DNA of 49,442 nucleotides from an uncultured Bacteroidota bacterium (GCA_903919535.1 CAIXIP010000272.1:1-49442), one strand, 5' to 3'; positions 38,901-47,050 are shown, numbered from the stretch's first letter. The notes: generated by a model not told the origin, from the sequence alone. Translations and numbers: made by a program.

Positions 38901-41561
38901 GTTACCGATTCAAATAGTTGTATTCATTTTAGTCCTATTACAATTAATGAACCTTTGCCAATTGTTCCCAATGCGGTAATAACTGATGCAGCGTGCAGTA
39001 CTGTTTGTAATGGTGCAATTACAGTAACTCCTACAGGTGGAACAGGTGCAGTTTACAATTATTCATGGGCTCCGGGTAATCCTGCAGGGCAAGGCACTGC
39101 GACAATTACATCTCTTTGTCCGGGAACGTATACTTTAACAATTTCGGATGTAAATCTCTGTACTCAAGTAGATTCATTTGTTGTTGGTCAAAGTGCTCCA
39201 CTCAACGTAATAATTACATCTACCAATAGTACTTGTTCTTCAAATTGCAATGGGTCGTCTTATTTGATTATTTCTTCAGGCACATCTCCATATGCGATTC
39301 AATGGAATGATCCACTAGGACAAGTAAACGATACTGCCACCGCATTGTGTGCCGGAACATACACAGCTGTGATATTGGATGCCTTAGGTTGCAGTACTTC
39401 TGTGATCGATACTATTACAAGTGCAACACCGATAGTTGCAAATGCCTTAATTACAAATGCAACTTGTGGAGCATGTGACGGAGAGGCCGTTTTATCACCA
39501 ACAGGTGGAACAGCACCTTATACTTATGTTTGGAGTAATGTTCCTACAACATTTGCAGTAGATAGTAATTTATGTGCAGGATTATATACAGTAGATATTA
39601 CAGATAGCTTGGGTTGTGTCGTAAATGTTCCAATTCCAGTAAGTAATTCAAACGGACCAACGAGTGTAGCAATAACATCAACAAATGCAAGTTGCTTTGC
39701 TGTATGTGATGGCGCAGTAACAGGTTTGGTTCCAACTGGTGGAACACCTCCTTATACTTATTTGTGGATACAAAGTGGAGCAACAACCACAACATTAAAT
39801 AATTTGTGTGCTGGTGTTTATTTCGTTCAGGTAAAAGATTCTTTAGGTTGTTCACTAATAGATTCTGTAACTATAACAGAGCCAAGTCAAATATTAGCGA
39901 ACCAACAAATAACTGCTGCAACCTGTGGTGTTTGTAACGGTGGTATTGTAATTGTTCCAAGCGGAGGAATAGGAGCATACACTGCAGTGTGGAGCGTTTT
40001 CCCTGTGCCACTAGTTTGGGATACATTAACAAATTTATGTGCAGGTGTTTATTCCGTTCAATTAACTGATGCAAATGGTTGTGGTCAAAATGTTGTTATT
40101 CCAGTAAATAATTTTAATGGCCCATCACTTACTACTAGTATAACAGATGTAACTTGTAATGGAATGTGTGATGGAACGGCAACTGTTACTGCAACAGGAG
40201 GATTGGCTCCATATACTTATTTATGGAACGATGCTTTACCACAAATAACACCTACTGCCGGTTCACTCTGTCCTGGAACTTATTTTGTACAAGTAACAGG
40301 TGCAGATTTGTGCGTTTCGATATCATCAGCCATAATCACAGAGCCTACATCTATTGGATTTAGTGCTGCAAATATTAATGATCCATTATGTAATGCAGAT
40401 ACTAACGGTTCGATAAGTATTTTCCCTTCAGGAGGTGTTCTTTCCTATACATACTCTTGGACGTTAAGTTCGAGTATAACAAATACAGCGACAAATCTTG
40501 GTGCAAATACTTATATCACCACGGTAACAGATGCGAATGGTTGCATTGCGACACAAACTAATACATTAACAGATCCTCCAATATTAACAATCAGTAATGT
40601 TGCCACTAGTCCAAGTTGTAACACAATTTCTGATGGAGCGATTGATGTTACTGTTGGTGGCGGCACTCCAACTTATGGTTATCAATGGACTGGTGCTTCT
40701 GTTGCTGTTACCGAGGACCTTACAAATGTGTTAATGGGTGCATATACGATTATAGTTACTGATGCAAATGGATGTACTATTAAAGATACAGTAACATTAA
40801 CTCCAACTACAACAGTGATAGCGAATGCCGGGAATGATACCTCTTTCTGTATGTTAAATTCAGTGAGTTTGAATGCAACAGGAAGTACAAACGGAACAAA
40901 TTACAATTGGTATATGATACCTTTAAATACAAATGTTGGAACAGGTAGTATTATTTCGGTTACACCATCTGATACAACAACTTATTATGTAGTTGTTGAT
41001 AACGGAGCAGGTTGTGCTGATAACGATACTATTAACGTACTTTCTTATCCATTGCCTGTTGCAAATGCTGGTGCTGATATTACAATATTAACTGGTGCGA
41101 GTACAACTATTGGTGGTAGTCCTACAGGTCCTACAGGATCAACTTATTTGTGGATTCCTTTGCCTGGTTTGGATAATAGCACAATCGCTAATCCCTTGGC
41201 AAGTCCGTCATCAACAACTACTTATTCTGTTGTCGTTACATCTGCTCAAGGTTGTGTTTCAAGTGATTCAGTAGTAGTTTCAATTTTACCAAATATTTCA
41301 TTTGGTAATGGAATTTCTCCGAATGGTGATGGCGTAAATGACGAATGGGAAATTGATTTCATAGAATTATTTCCTGAAAATACAGTTGAAGTTTATAATC
41401 GTTGGGGTGAATTATTATTCCAATCAAAAGGATATAAAGAAAAATGGGATGGAAAATACAAAGGACAACCATTGCCGGTTGGGACGTATTATTACATTAT
41501 TAATTTGAATGATCCATTATTCCCTGATGCATACACAGGGCCAATTACTATAATGCGATAA
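32946..41561 (+). CDS. Giant SprB-repeat surface protein with T9SS type B (gliding-motility-associated) C-terminal domain
   Basis: 2871 aa; signal peptide; N-domain 'NRYWVAGTGNWTDLSHWASISGG'; about 30 repeats 'TxxSCFxxCDGTATxxxxGGTPPYTYxW...NLCAGTYTVTVTDxxGC...ITQP'; C-terminus 'ISPNGDGVNDEW...VYNRWGELLF...WDGKYKGQPLPVGTYYYIINL'. Confidence 0.92.
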   Translation: MKKIFLLLIGFFTLTVLNLPAANRYWVAGTGNWTDLSHWASISGGVGGASIPTSNDDVFFDQHSFSADMQAVIINSPVFCHNLNWSAIDRQVAFSSLPSSTISLSGSYISSPLLINAFKGQTKFASNLPGNIIETAGREIIGNWIFDGTGAWTFMDDLITESQVSVSLIKGNLNTNGKKVVCGSFIGSSTSQRSLNLSNSEIVIKNNWDFNITTNLNFNSGSSILIFEKPIDNTHFKSGNLTYNSVTNKAPATCVYPQFTIHLTETDVTCNGLSDGTATVTVTPGTSSGPFQYLWFTGGFTTATATGYGPSNYTVRVTDSITGVWHICSISIAEPSKLFVFENTVTPPMCFGLSNGSASVDGAQGVPPYNFLWNTTPIAQTSNGVLSSTATSLAAGTYTVTITDTHGCKDSTQIVVTQPQLLVAPGSSTNISCNNACDGTATVVAAGGTTNYTYVWTSTPATVQPATANISNLCPGTYTCTVTDAHACVASYNTTITQPNVLTLATTQINVSCGGLCDASATATITGGTAPYTYAWSCGGTSTTASLTNTANGLCAGPCTITVTDAHGCTINKSIIVTQPPVLIATATGTNISCFNSCDGTATSTVTGGTSTYSYVWSSGQSTPNTASLTNTINALCAISYTVTVTDLNGCTDTGVVALTQPTVLDVTASKTNVICFGACNGTATASPTGGTAPYTYFWKTVPVAQQPLQTVSNLCPGTYTVIVTDAHLCKDSTTVIITQPTDITTITTGTSVTCFNACDGTAIGTPSGGTPTYTYSWTGPAIGAPAGNTQQITNLCNGTYTLVVTDFAGCKDTTTVALTQPNPFTVTITNTPLLCNGHCNSVATTTVFGGTPTYSYSWTSSLGPNPPATSTISSLCAGTYTVTVTDFNLCKAKDTVVIIEPALLVVDSTVVNATCFNTNSGSACGVVSGGTPGYTYSWAPGPQITQCITNQTAGTYTLTVTDLNGCKDTSNITITEPNLMLANPVVISPVLCNTLVPTCDGLAYSSPTGGTPPFTYSWNTAPLQLNDTASNLCIGTWSVTVTDTNGCVSTQSIVITQPTPLSANISNTTSSCNVCNGTATVTPSGGTGPYTYSWLPAPGGLSGQTATGLCSGVLYTVTITDLNGCTATRTVSISQTVIISITTTNTVLSCFGSCDGVATANASGGSGVYDYFWGPGTPSGQGTPTITNLCAGTYWVTATDTTGCFNTDTIVFSNPALLVASATSINETCFGLCNATATGSYVGGTGPINYLWSDGSSQTTAVATNLCIGTYTLTVTDSMACSDTAQVIITQPTAILDNYSKIDATCLISNGSITVAPTGGSGVGYTYVWTGSAPITGGGTSVTNLAAGTYTLVITDGAGCSNTFNYFINNTNAPSLVISSTPISCFGACNGTATVVASGGAGSYVYNWTPGNPIGNGTAAVTSLCSATYTVNVTDALGCIEFDTISVLDPALISPNPTIVDESCGGSCNGSITLNPTGGNGGYTYAWTNGLGAAMPATSSQSNLCATLSPYTVTVTDTKGCDSVLVINIISPPTLTATIAFTNVNCFNACDGTATVTPSGGTPPYSHSWSHGAIYITPGVVNLCPGTYTDTVTDFKGCTVFVTATITEPTALTASSSQVNVSCYNLCDGTVSITASGGTLPYSYSWNPIVTTNVAGDNANSLCAGTYNLTVTDGNGCQLPIPAIVISEPTQINVNVTSVDPTCNSSCNGTATSTPSGGSGAGYTYLWNTLPVGQITQTATTLCAATYNVIVTDGAGCSNNQNVTLTDPPVLSANVSATPAICNNSCNGSVIANPVGGTPGYTYLWTPGLQTTQSVINECPKTYTVVVTDSKLCTDTQTVVVANPLPINALFSTTPATCGFNDGTLTVTPITGTPGYAYVWSPSPGAGNGTANGTLMFAGIYSITVTDTNSCDSTFVIGLNNAGGPTGEIVSTTDLTCNSVCSGIGSVDVVIGGTPPFTFLWNNAPINTANDTATNLCAGNYLVQVTDSNSCIHFSPITINEPLPIVPNAVITDAACSTVCNGAITVTPTGGTGAVYNYSWAPGNPAGQGTATITSLCPGTYTLTISDVNLCTQVDSFVVGQSAPLNVIITSTNSTCSSNCNGSSYLIISSGTSPYAIQWNDPLGQVNDTATALCAGTYTAVILDALGCSTSVIDTITSATPIVANALITNATCGACDGEAVLSPTGGTAPYTYVWSNVPTTFAVDSNLCAGLYTVDITDSLGCVVNVPIPVSNSNGPTSVAITSTNASCFAVCDGAVTGLVPTGGTPPYTYLWIQSGATTTTLNNLCAGVYFVQVKDSLGCSLIDSVTITEPSQILANQQITAATCGVCNGGIVIVPSGGIGAYTAVWSVFPVPLVWDTLTNLCAGVYSVQLTDANGCGQNVVIPVNNFNGPSLTTSITDVTCNGMCDGTATVTATGGLAPYTYLWNDALPQITPTAGSLCPGTYFVQVTGADLCVSISSAIITEPTSIGFSAANINDPLCNADTNGSISIFPSGGVLSYTYSWTLSSSITNTATNLGANTYITTVTDANGCIATQTNTLTDPPILTISNVATSPSCNTISDGAIDVTVGGGTPTYGYQWTGASVAVTEDLTNVLMGAYTIIVTDANGCTIKDTVTLTPTTTVIANAGNDTSFCMLNSVSLNATGSTNGTNYNWYMIPLNTNVGTGSIISVTPSDTTTYYVVVDNGAGCADNDTINVLSYPLPVANAGADITILTGASTTIGGSPTGPTGSTYLWIPLPGLDNSTIANPLASPSSTTTYSVVVTSAQGCVSSDSVVVSILPNISFGNGISPNGDGVNDEWEIDFIELFPENTVEVYNRWGELLFQSKGYKEKWDGKYKGQPLPVGTYYYIINLNDPLFPDAYTGPITIMR
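33729..40814 (+). repeat. Coding tandem array of about 30 diverged SprB repeats (about 79 aa / 237 nt period)
   Basis: Hand alignment of the translation from HLTETDVTC to VTLTPTTT. Confidence 0.88.
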
Positions 41562-41596
41562 ATCGTATTGTTAATTACTAACATAAAAAAAATAAA

Positions 41597-42523
41597 GTGA
41601 AAAGATTTTTAATCCTAATGTTGATTGCTTTTAGTTTTACGAAACTTGATGCACAGCAATTGCCCCAATATAGCAATTACATGATTAATGATTTTGTAAT
41701 GAATCCGGCTATTGCAGGTAATAATTCCTATTTTGAAGGAAAGTCGAATAATCGTTATCAGTGGGTTGGACTTACGGATGCGCCACGCACATACATATTA
41801 AGTGTTAATGGGCCAACCAAAGCATACAACATGGGCTTAGGCGGTATTTTGTTTACAGACATTGTTGGGCCTACACGAAGGACAGGTTTTTATTTATCAT
41901 ATGCATACCATTTGAAAGTTGCTGAAAAAATAAAAGTGTCGATGGGAATTTCAGGTGGTATTTTACAATTTATGGTAGATGGTTCAAAAATTAATCTTCA
42001 TACTCCAAATGATATTGCTATCAGTAGTGGTATTCAATCAGTGATAATTCCTGATTTTGGTGCCGGTGTATTTGCATATTCAACTGATCATAAATGGTAT
42101 TTTGGTGTAAGTGTTCCTCAAGTTATGCAAAACCAGATCAAGTTTTTTGATTACAAAACATCATCATTGAATAAACTTGCTACCCATGTTTATTCAACTG
42201 CGGGATATAAATTTAATGTTGGTGATAATTTTAAAATTGAACCATCTTTTTGTCTTAAATATGTAAAACCGGCTCCTTTGCAATTTGATTTAGGGATACG
42301 TGCAATATACAAAGACAAGATATGGATCGGTTCTGCATTTCGTTATTTAGACGCAGTTTCTGCAATGGTAGGTTATACTATGCAAGAAAACATTACGTTC
42401 GCTTATTCATATGACTTTACAACTACGGCTATAAAAAAGTATAGCACAGGAACTCATGAACTTATGATTGGAATAAAATTTCATAAGCAAGCTGAAAAAG
42501 AATCAAGTGTAAAAGTGAAATAA
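41597..42523 (+). CDS. PorP/SprF-family type IX secretion system membrane protein
   Basis: 'AQQLPQYSNYMINDFVMNPAIAGNNSYFEGKSNNRYQWVGLTDAPRTYILSVNGP'. GTG start, immediately downstream of the SprB-repeat gene. Confidence 0.9.
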   Translation: MKRFLILMLIAFSFTKLDAQQLPQYSNYMINDFVMNPAIAGNNSYFEGKSNNRYQWVGLTDAPRTYILSVNGPTKAYNMGLGGILFTDIVGPTRRTGFYLSYAYHLKVAEKIKVSMGISGGILQFMVDGSKINLHTPNDIAISSGIQSVIIPDFGAGVFAYSTDHKWYFGVSVPQVMQNQIKFFDYKTSSLNKLATHVYSTAGYKFNVGDNFKIEPSFCLKYVKPAPLQFDLGIRAIYKDKIWIGSAFRYLDAVSAMVGYTMQENITFAYSYDFTTTAIKKYSTGTHELMIGIKFHKQAEKESSVKVK

Positions 42524-42548
42524 GGAAATTTTTTAGAATGAATTGAAG

Positions 42549-42580
42549 TCCCGAATAGGTTTAATATTCGGGATTTTTTT
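42549..42580 (+). terminator. Intrinsic terminator after porP/sprF-like gene
   Basis: TCCCGAATA/TATTCGGGA stem followed by TTTTTTT. Confidence 0.8.
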
Positions 42581-42593
42581 ATTCCTTTGTCAA

Positions 42594-43493
42594 ATGAAAA
42601 AAAGTGCATTTTTATTAGGTACATTATTAGTGTTGCTTTCAAGCAAGATATGCGCGCAACCCTTTGTTGATGTTGTCAGTTTTAATTATCAAACATTTTC
42701 TTCAGCATATAAGAATAACCCTAATTGGAAGAACAAAACAGATAATTATTTCCTTAATTTTTTTCTGCCAAAAGCATTTAAAAATGGTAATACCTTATTG
42801 ATTCGTTTAAACACTGAAAATATTCATTCCGGGTTTTTAACATCTCCCGCATATTCTTACGAATTGTCGAGTATTTCATTGCCACTGGGTTTTAAATTTG
42901 TGACCTCCAATAAAAAATGGGAAACAGTTGTTATTGGAATTCCAAAAATAGCGTGTGATTTCAGAGATAAAGTGGATGAACACGATATACAATATGGTGG
43001 GATTTTTCTTCAACATTTTGTTCCGAACGATAAGTTGAAAATTAAATTAGGATTGTATTATAACAGGGAGGCATTTGGTGATTTTTGGATGCCACTTGTT
43101 GGTATTGATTGGAAAGCAAGCGAGCGATTTAGTATATATGGTGTTCTGCCAAGCAATTATAGAATGGAATACATTATTGTGAAAAATAAAATGTATGCTG
43201 GTTTAAATTTTAAATCTTTGACACGATCATTTCGATTGTCAAAAACACAGGATTATGATTATGTCAGGTATAACGAAATGCAGTTGAAATTATTTTTAGA
43301 TTGTTTTGTTTATAAAAAGCTCCTGATGTTCGCAGAAGTTGGCTATTCGCTGGGTAAAAATCCGCTGCAATTTAATTACAATACGAAAAATGAAACAATA
43401 CAAAACTCTGTTTATACTCTTTTGAAAAATTATCCAATTTTCAATATTGGTATCGCATATCGTATCCGACTGGACCTTGATCAAAAAGAATAA
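42594..43493 (+). CDS. DUF6268-like outer membrane protein
   Basis: Signal peptide MKKSAFLLGTLLVLLSSKICAQ from ATG 42594. The listed start at 42543 lies just before the terminator hairpin. DUF assignment tentative. Confidence 0.6.
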   Translation: MKKSAFLLGTLLVLLSSKICAQPFVDVVSFNYQTFSSAYKNNPNWKNKTDNYFLNFFLPKAFKNGNTLLIRLNTENIHSGFLTSPAYSYELSSISLPLGFKFVTSNKKWETVVIGIPKIACDFRDKVDEHDIQYGGIFLQHFVPNDKLKIKLGLYYNREAFGDFWMPLVGIDWKASERFSIYGVLPSNYRMEYIIVKNKMYAGLNFKSLTRSFRLSKTQDYDYVRYNEMQLKLFLDCFVYKKLLMFAEVGYSLGKNPLQFNYNTKNETIQNSVYTLLKNYPIFNIGIAYRIRLDLDQKE

Positions 43494-43509
43494 AAATAAA
43501 TTCAAAAAA

Positions 43510-43977
43510 ATGAGTAAAAAAAGAAAAATAAGTTATGTGCTTATTGCGATTGTAATGCTGATTCAATTGGTTCGGCCATCGAAAAATACAGGTGATGCAA
43601 AAGGTTTAAATAGTATTGCAACTAATGTTGAGGTTGATAAAATTTTGAATACAGCTTGCTATGATTGTCATTCAAACCATACTGAATATCCTTGGTATTG
43701 TAATATTCAGCCTATAGGCTGGTGGACATCCCATCATGTTAATGAAGGAAAAGAAGAGTTGAATTTTTCCGAGTTCAATTCTTATTCTTTAAAGCGGAAA
43801 CTTAAAAAATTAAAAGAAATAAAAGAGCAGTTGGATGAAAATGAAATGCCTTTAAGCTCATATACGCTTATTCATAGTGATGCAAAACTTTCTGCTGAAA
43901 ACAAAATAATACTTATCAAATGGATTGATGATACAAAAAACAATTTAGTCGATACCATTCCTCACCAAAATTTGTAA
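43510..43977 (+). CDS. Haem-binding domain-containing protein (CxxCH)
   Basis: 'ILNTACYDCHSNHTEYPWYCNIQPIGWWTSHHVNEGKEELNFSEF' matches the Bacteroidota haem-binding domain family. ATG 43510 preferred. Confidence 0.85.
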   Translation: MSKKRKISYVLIAIVMLIQLVRPSKNTGDAKGLNSIATNVEVDKILNTACYDCHSNHTEYPWYCNIQPIGWWTSHHVNEGKEELNFSEFNSYSLKRKLKKLKEIKEQLDENEMPLSSYTLIHSDAKLSAENKIILIKWIDDTKNNLVDTIPHQNL

Positions 43978-44102
43978 TTGTTTGTTCCTTTGTGGTTTGC
44001 AAGTTTTTTATGATTTATTTTTTCGATAAATCAAAAAGCAAAATTGATTACCTTTACGATTCAAAAAAATAACCTGAATAAATTAATAGGAGAAAAATAA
44101 AA

Positions 44103-45203
44103 ATGAGTATTACGAAAGAACAAGTATTAGAAGCACTAAAAAATGTAGAAGATCCGGATTTGAAAAAGGATCTTGTAACACTAGGAATGATTCGTGATTT
44201 AGAAGTTGATGGTAAAAATGTAACATTCACAGTAATGCTTACAACGCCTGCCTGTCCAATGAAAGATATGATCCATAAAGCATGTGTTAATGCAGTTTTA
44301 TATTATGTGGATAAAGAAGCGAATGTATCAGCGAAAATGTCGTCAGAAGTTACAAAGAGAAATAATGAGGGTGATGCATTGTTGTCTAAAGTGAAAAATA
44401 TTATTGCAGTTGCATCTGGAAAAGGTGGTGTTGGGAAATCAACAGTTGCTTCTAATCTTGCGGTAGCCTTGGCGAAACAAGGAGCAAAAGTGGGATTGGT
44501 AGATGCTGATATTTATGGCCCTTCACAAACTATTATGTTTGATGTTGTTCATGAAAAACCAAGACAAATTGATATTGATGGCGTAAGTAAAATTGTTCCC
44601 ATTGAAAACTATGGCGTGAAATTATTATCCATCGGATTTTTTGCAGATCCTTCACAAGCTATTGTATGGCGAGGGCCAATGGCTGCAAAAGCCCTTACAC
44701 AAATGCTTTTGGATGCTGATTGGGGAGAACTTGATTATATGATCATCGACCTTCCTCCGGGAACAGGCGATATTCATTTGTCATTAGTTGGTGCTGTTCC
44801 ATTAAATGGTGTGGTTATAGTAAGTACACCACAAAATGTGGCTTTGGCGGATGCTCAAAAAGGTGTTGGGATGTTCCAAATGGAAAAAATAAACGTTCCT
44901 GTATTAGGGATTGTAGAAAACATGGCATATTTCACTCCAGCAGAACTACCAGACAATAAATATTATATTTTTGGTAAAGATGGCGCAAAAAAATTAGCAG
45001 AAAAATTGGGCGTTCCATTATTAGGAGAAATACCTTTAGTGCAAAGTATTTGTGAAGCTGGTGATGCGGGTCGCCCTGCTGTTTTGCAGGAAAATACACC
45101 ACAAGCCATTGCTTTTATGGATCTTGCAAAAAAAGTAGCACAACAGGTATCAATTGTAAATGCGCAACGTATAGAGGCAAAACAAACAGAAACAATCAAC
45201 TAA
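44103..45203 (+). CDS. mrp: Mrp/NBP35-family ATPase with N-terminal MIP18/DUF59 domain
   Basis: 'VASGKGGVGKSTVASNLAVALAKQGAKVGLVDADIYGPSQ', 'YMIIDLPPGTGDIHLSL'; N-terminal 'VEDPDLKKDLVTLGMIRDLEVDGKNVTFTVMLTTPACPMKD'. Confidence 0.93.
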   Translation: MSITKEQVLEALKNVEDPDLKKDLVTLGMIRDLEVDGKNVTFTVMLTTPACPMKDMIHKACVNAVLYYVDKEANVSAKMSSEVTKRNNEGDALLSKVKNIIAVASGKGGVGKSTVASNLAVALAKQGAKVGLVDADIYGPSQTIMFDVVHEKPRQIDIDGVSKIVPIENYGVKLLSIGFFADPSQAIVWRGPMAAKALTQMLLDADWGELDYMIIDLPPGTGDIHLSLVGAVPLNGVVIVSTPQNVALADAQKGVGMFQMEKINVPVLGIVENMAYFTPAELPDNKYYIFGKDGAKKLAEKLGVPLLGEIPLVQSICEAGDAGRPAVLQENTPQAIAFMDLAKKVAQQVSIVNAQRIEAKQTETIN

Positions 45204-45214
45204 AAATATAGAAG

Positions 45215-45472
45215 ATGAATTCAAAAAGTGAATTGCAAATTAAAGTAGAAGAGGTGTTAGATCAAATTCGTCCGTATTTAGAAGCTGATGGAGGAAATGT
45301 TTCTTTTGTGGAAATTACAAGTGAAAATATAGTAAGAGTTGAACTACAAGGAGCATGTAAATCATGCTCTATGAGTTTGATGACTTTAAAATCTGGTATC
45401 GAACAAACAATAAAACGCGTTTTACCTGAGATTCATTCAGTTGAAGCTGTTAATCTGCCTTCAATGGCCTAA
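45215..45472 (+). CDS. NifU C-terminal-like Fe-S scaffold protein
   Basis: 'IRPYLEADGGNVSFVEI...VELQGACKSCSMSLMTLKSGIEQTIK' CxxC NifU domain. Confidence 0.92.
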   Translation: MNSKSELQIKVEEVLDQIRPYLEADGGNVSFVEITSENIVRVELQGACKSCSMSLMTLKSGIEQTIKRVLPEIHSVEAVNLPSMA

Positions 45473-45528
45473 ATAGGCTTTTTTTGAAATGATTTGGTGT
45501 GGAAGAATTTTTATATAATAATTTTCAA

Positions 45529-46887
45529 ATGAAAAAACTGCTTCAGCTAGTTGTAATTTTTAATTTTTTGTTTATAATTACATCTTGTACACCAAAATTA
45601 GATATTCCAACACCAAGTGCAGGTGATGCAAATTTCTCTAAACCAATTGCTATCGGAGGGGATTTTATGGCAGGATACCAGGATGGTGCCTTATATCAAA
45701 AAGGGCAAAAACTTTCGATTCCTGCCCTACTTGCCGAACAATTTAAATTAGTTGGCGGACCTCTGTTTAATCAAGCGTTAATGCCAGATAATGAAGGGTT
45801 AGGGCTTAACAGTAAAGTTTGGGAAAGTTGGTTTGTTTCTTCAAGTCATTTGGGATATAAAACCGATTGCGAAGGTATAACTTCCTTATCACCATTAAAA
45901 AGTAACATTTCAGTTTCATTAGCAACTCCTTATTTGACAGGTATAGCAGGGAATAGCGTGCAGAATTTAGCAATCCCATTTGCTAATATTTCAGATTATT
46001 TCAATCCTACTTTTGGTAATGCTTTTTCATCAACCGCGAATAAAAATCCATATTATAATCGAATAGCAAGTTATCCCGGAGTATCAACAATTTATGCCGA
46101 TGCAAAAGCTCAAAATGCTACTTTCTTTTCAGCCTGGTTAGGTATGGAAGATATTTATAATTATGCAAGTTCTGGTGGAACGAATGCTTCAATTCCTTCA
46201 TCATCTAGTTTTGCTGCATATCTTGATACACTTTTAGGAGGATTAACGGCAAATGGTGCTAAAGGAGTTATCGCAAATATTCCGGATTTCAGAAACTTCC
46301 CATATTATACTTTAGTAGCTTGGGATAATGCTGAGTTGGGGCAGGCACAAGCCGATTCGTTGAATGATTTTTATACACCAATGGGATTAACTCATATATT
46401 TTTTAAATTGGGTCGCAATGGTTTTATTGTAAATGATGCTAATTCAAATGGCGGTGTAAGGCAGTTGCATAAAGGTGAATATATCACTTTGTCGGTTCCA
46501 ATTGATTCTATGAAATGCAATAAATATGGATTACTGATCCAAACAATTAATAACCGTTATGCACTTGATAGTTCTGAGGTGTATTTAATTGATCAGGCAA
46601 TTACTACATACAACTCTGTTATATTGCAAAAGGCAGCTCAATATCATTTGGCAATGGTTGATATGCATAGTTATTTTAATTCAGTAAAAGCAGGGATAAA
46701 ATGGAATGGTGCTGATTTTAATGCTGAATTTGTTAGTGGAGGATTTTATAGCATAGATGGATATCATCCGAATCAAAAAGGTTATGCCTTAATTGCAAAT
46801 GAATTTATTAAAGCTATCAATTCAAAATATAATGCTTCAATACCTACATTTACTTGTATTGAGTGTGATGGCGTATTATTTCCATAG
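45529..46887 (+). CDS. SGNH/GDSL-hydrolase-like lipoprotein with degenerate catalytic motifs
   Basis: Lipobox 'FIITSCTPK'; 'IAIGGDFMAGYQDGALYQKGQ', 'WLGMEDIYNYASSGG', 'IDGYHPNQKGYALIANEFIKAIN'. ATG 45529 preferred. Confidence 0.75.
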   Translation: MKKLLQLVVIFNFLFIITSCTPKLDIPTPSAGDANFSKPIAIGGDFMAGYQDGALYQKGQKLSIPALLAEQFKLVGGPLFNQALMPDNEGLGLNSKVWESWFVSSSHLGYKTDCEGITSLSPLKSNISVSLATPYLTGIAGNSVQNLAIPFANISDYFNPTFGNAFSSTANKNPYYNRIASYPGVSTIYADAKAQNATFFSAWLGMEDIYNYASSGGTNASIPSSSSFAAYLDTLLGGLTANGAKGVIANIPDFRNFPYYTLVAWDNAELGQAQADSLNDFYTPMGLTHIFFKLGRNGFIVNDANSNGGVRQLHKGEYITLSVPIDSMKCNKYGLLIQTINNRYALDSSEVYLIDQAITTYNSVILQKAAQYHLAMVDMHSYFNSVKAGIKWNGADFNAEFVSGGFYSIDGYHPNQKGYALIANEFIKAINSKYNASIPTFTCIECDGVLFP

Positions 46888-47050
46888 ATTCAGTGTTAAT
46901 AAAGACAAGACAAAATACTTTCAAATTTTTTCTTTTGGTTACGATTAGAGTATTTTACCTTTTATTTATTAAACCTGCCGTTCACACCAAAATATGAGTA
47001 TTCTGGAAATTTGCTGTTTCTTTTTTTACAATTAATTATTACATTTGAAC

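Noticed and set aside
34481-40074. Alternative-frame and antisense ORFs inside the SprB-repeat gene (34481..34663, 35126..35311, 37157..37387, 38579..38857, 39598..39855, 39871..40074)
   Set aside because: Shadow ORFs of the long repetitive coding sequence; compositionally biased, with no start context or domain resemblance.
33729-40814. Regularly spaced repeats suggesting a CRISPR or DNA tandem array
   Set aside because: The period is about 237 nt, diverged at DNA level and in one continuous reading frame; it is a protein repeat array.
42543-42593. Upstream start of the DUF6268-like ORF
   Set aside because: It runs through a terminator hairpin; the signal peptide starts at ATG 42594.
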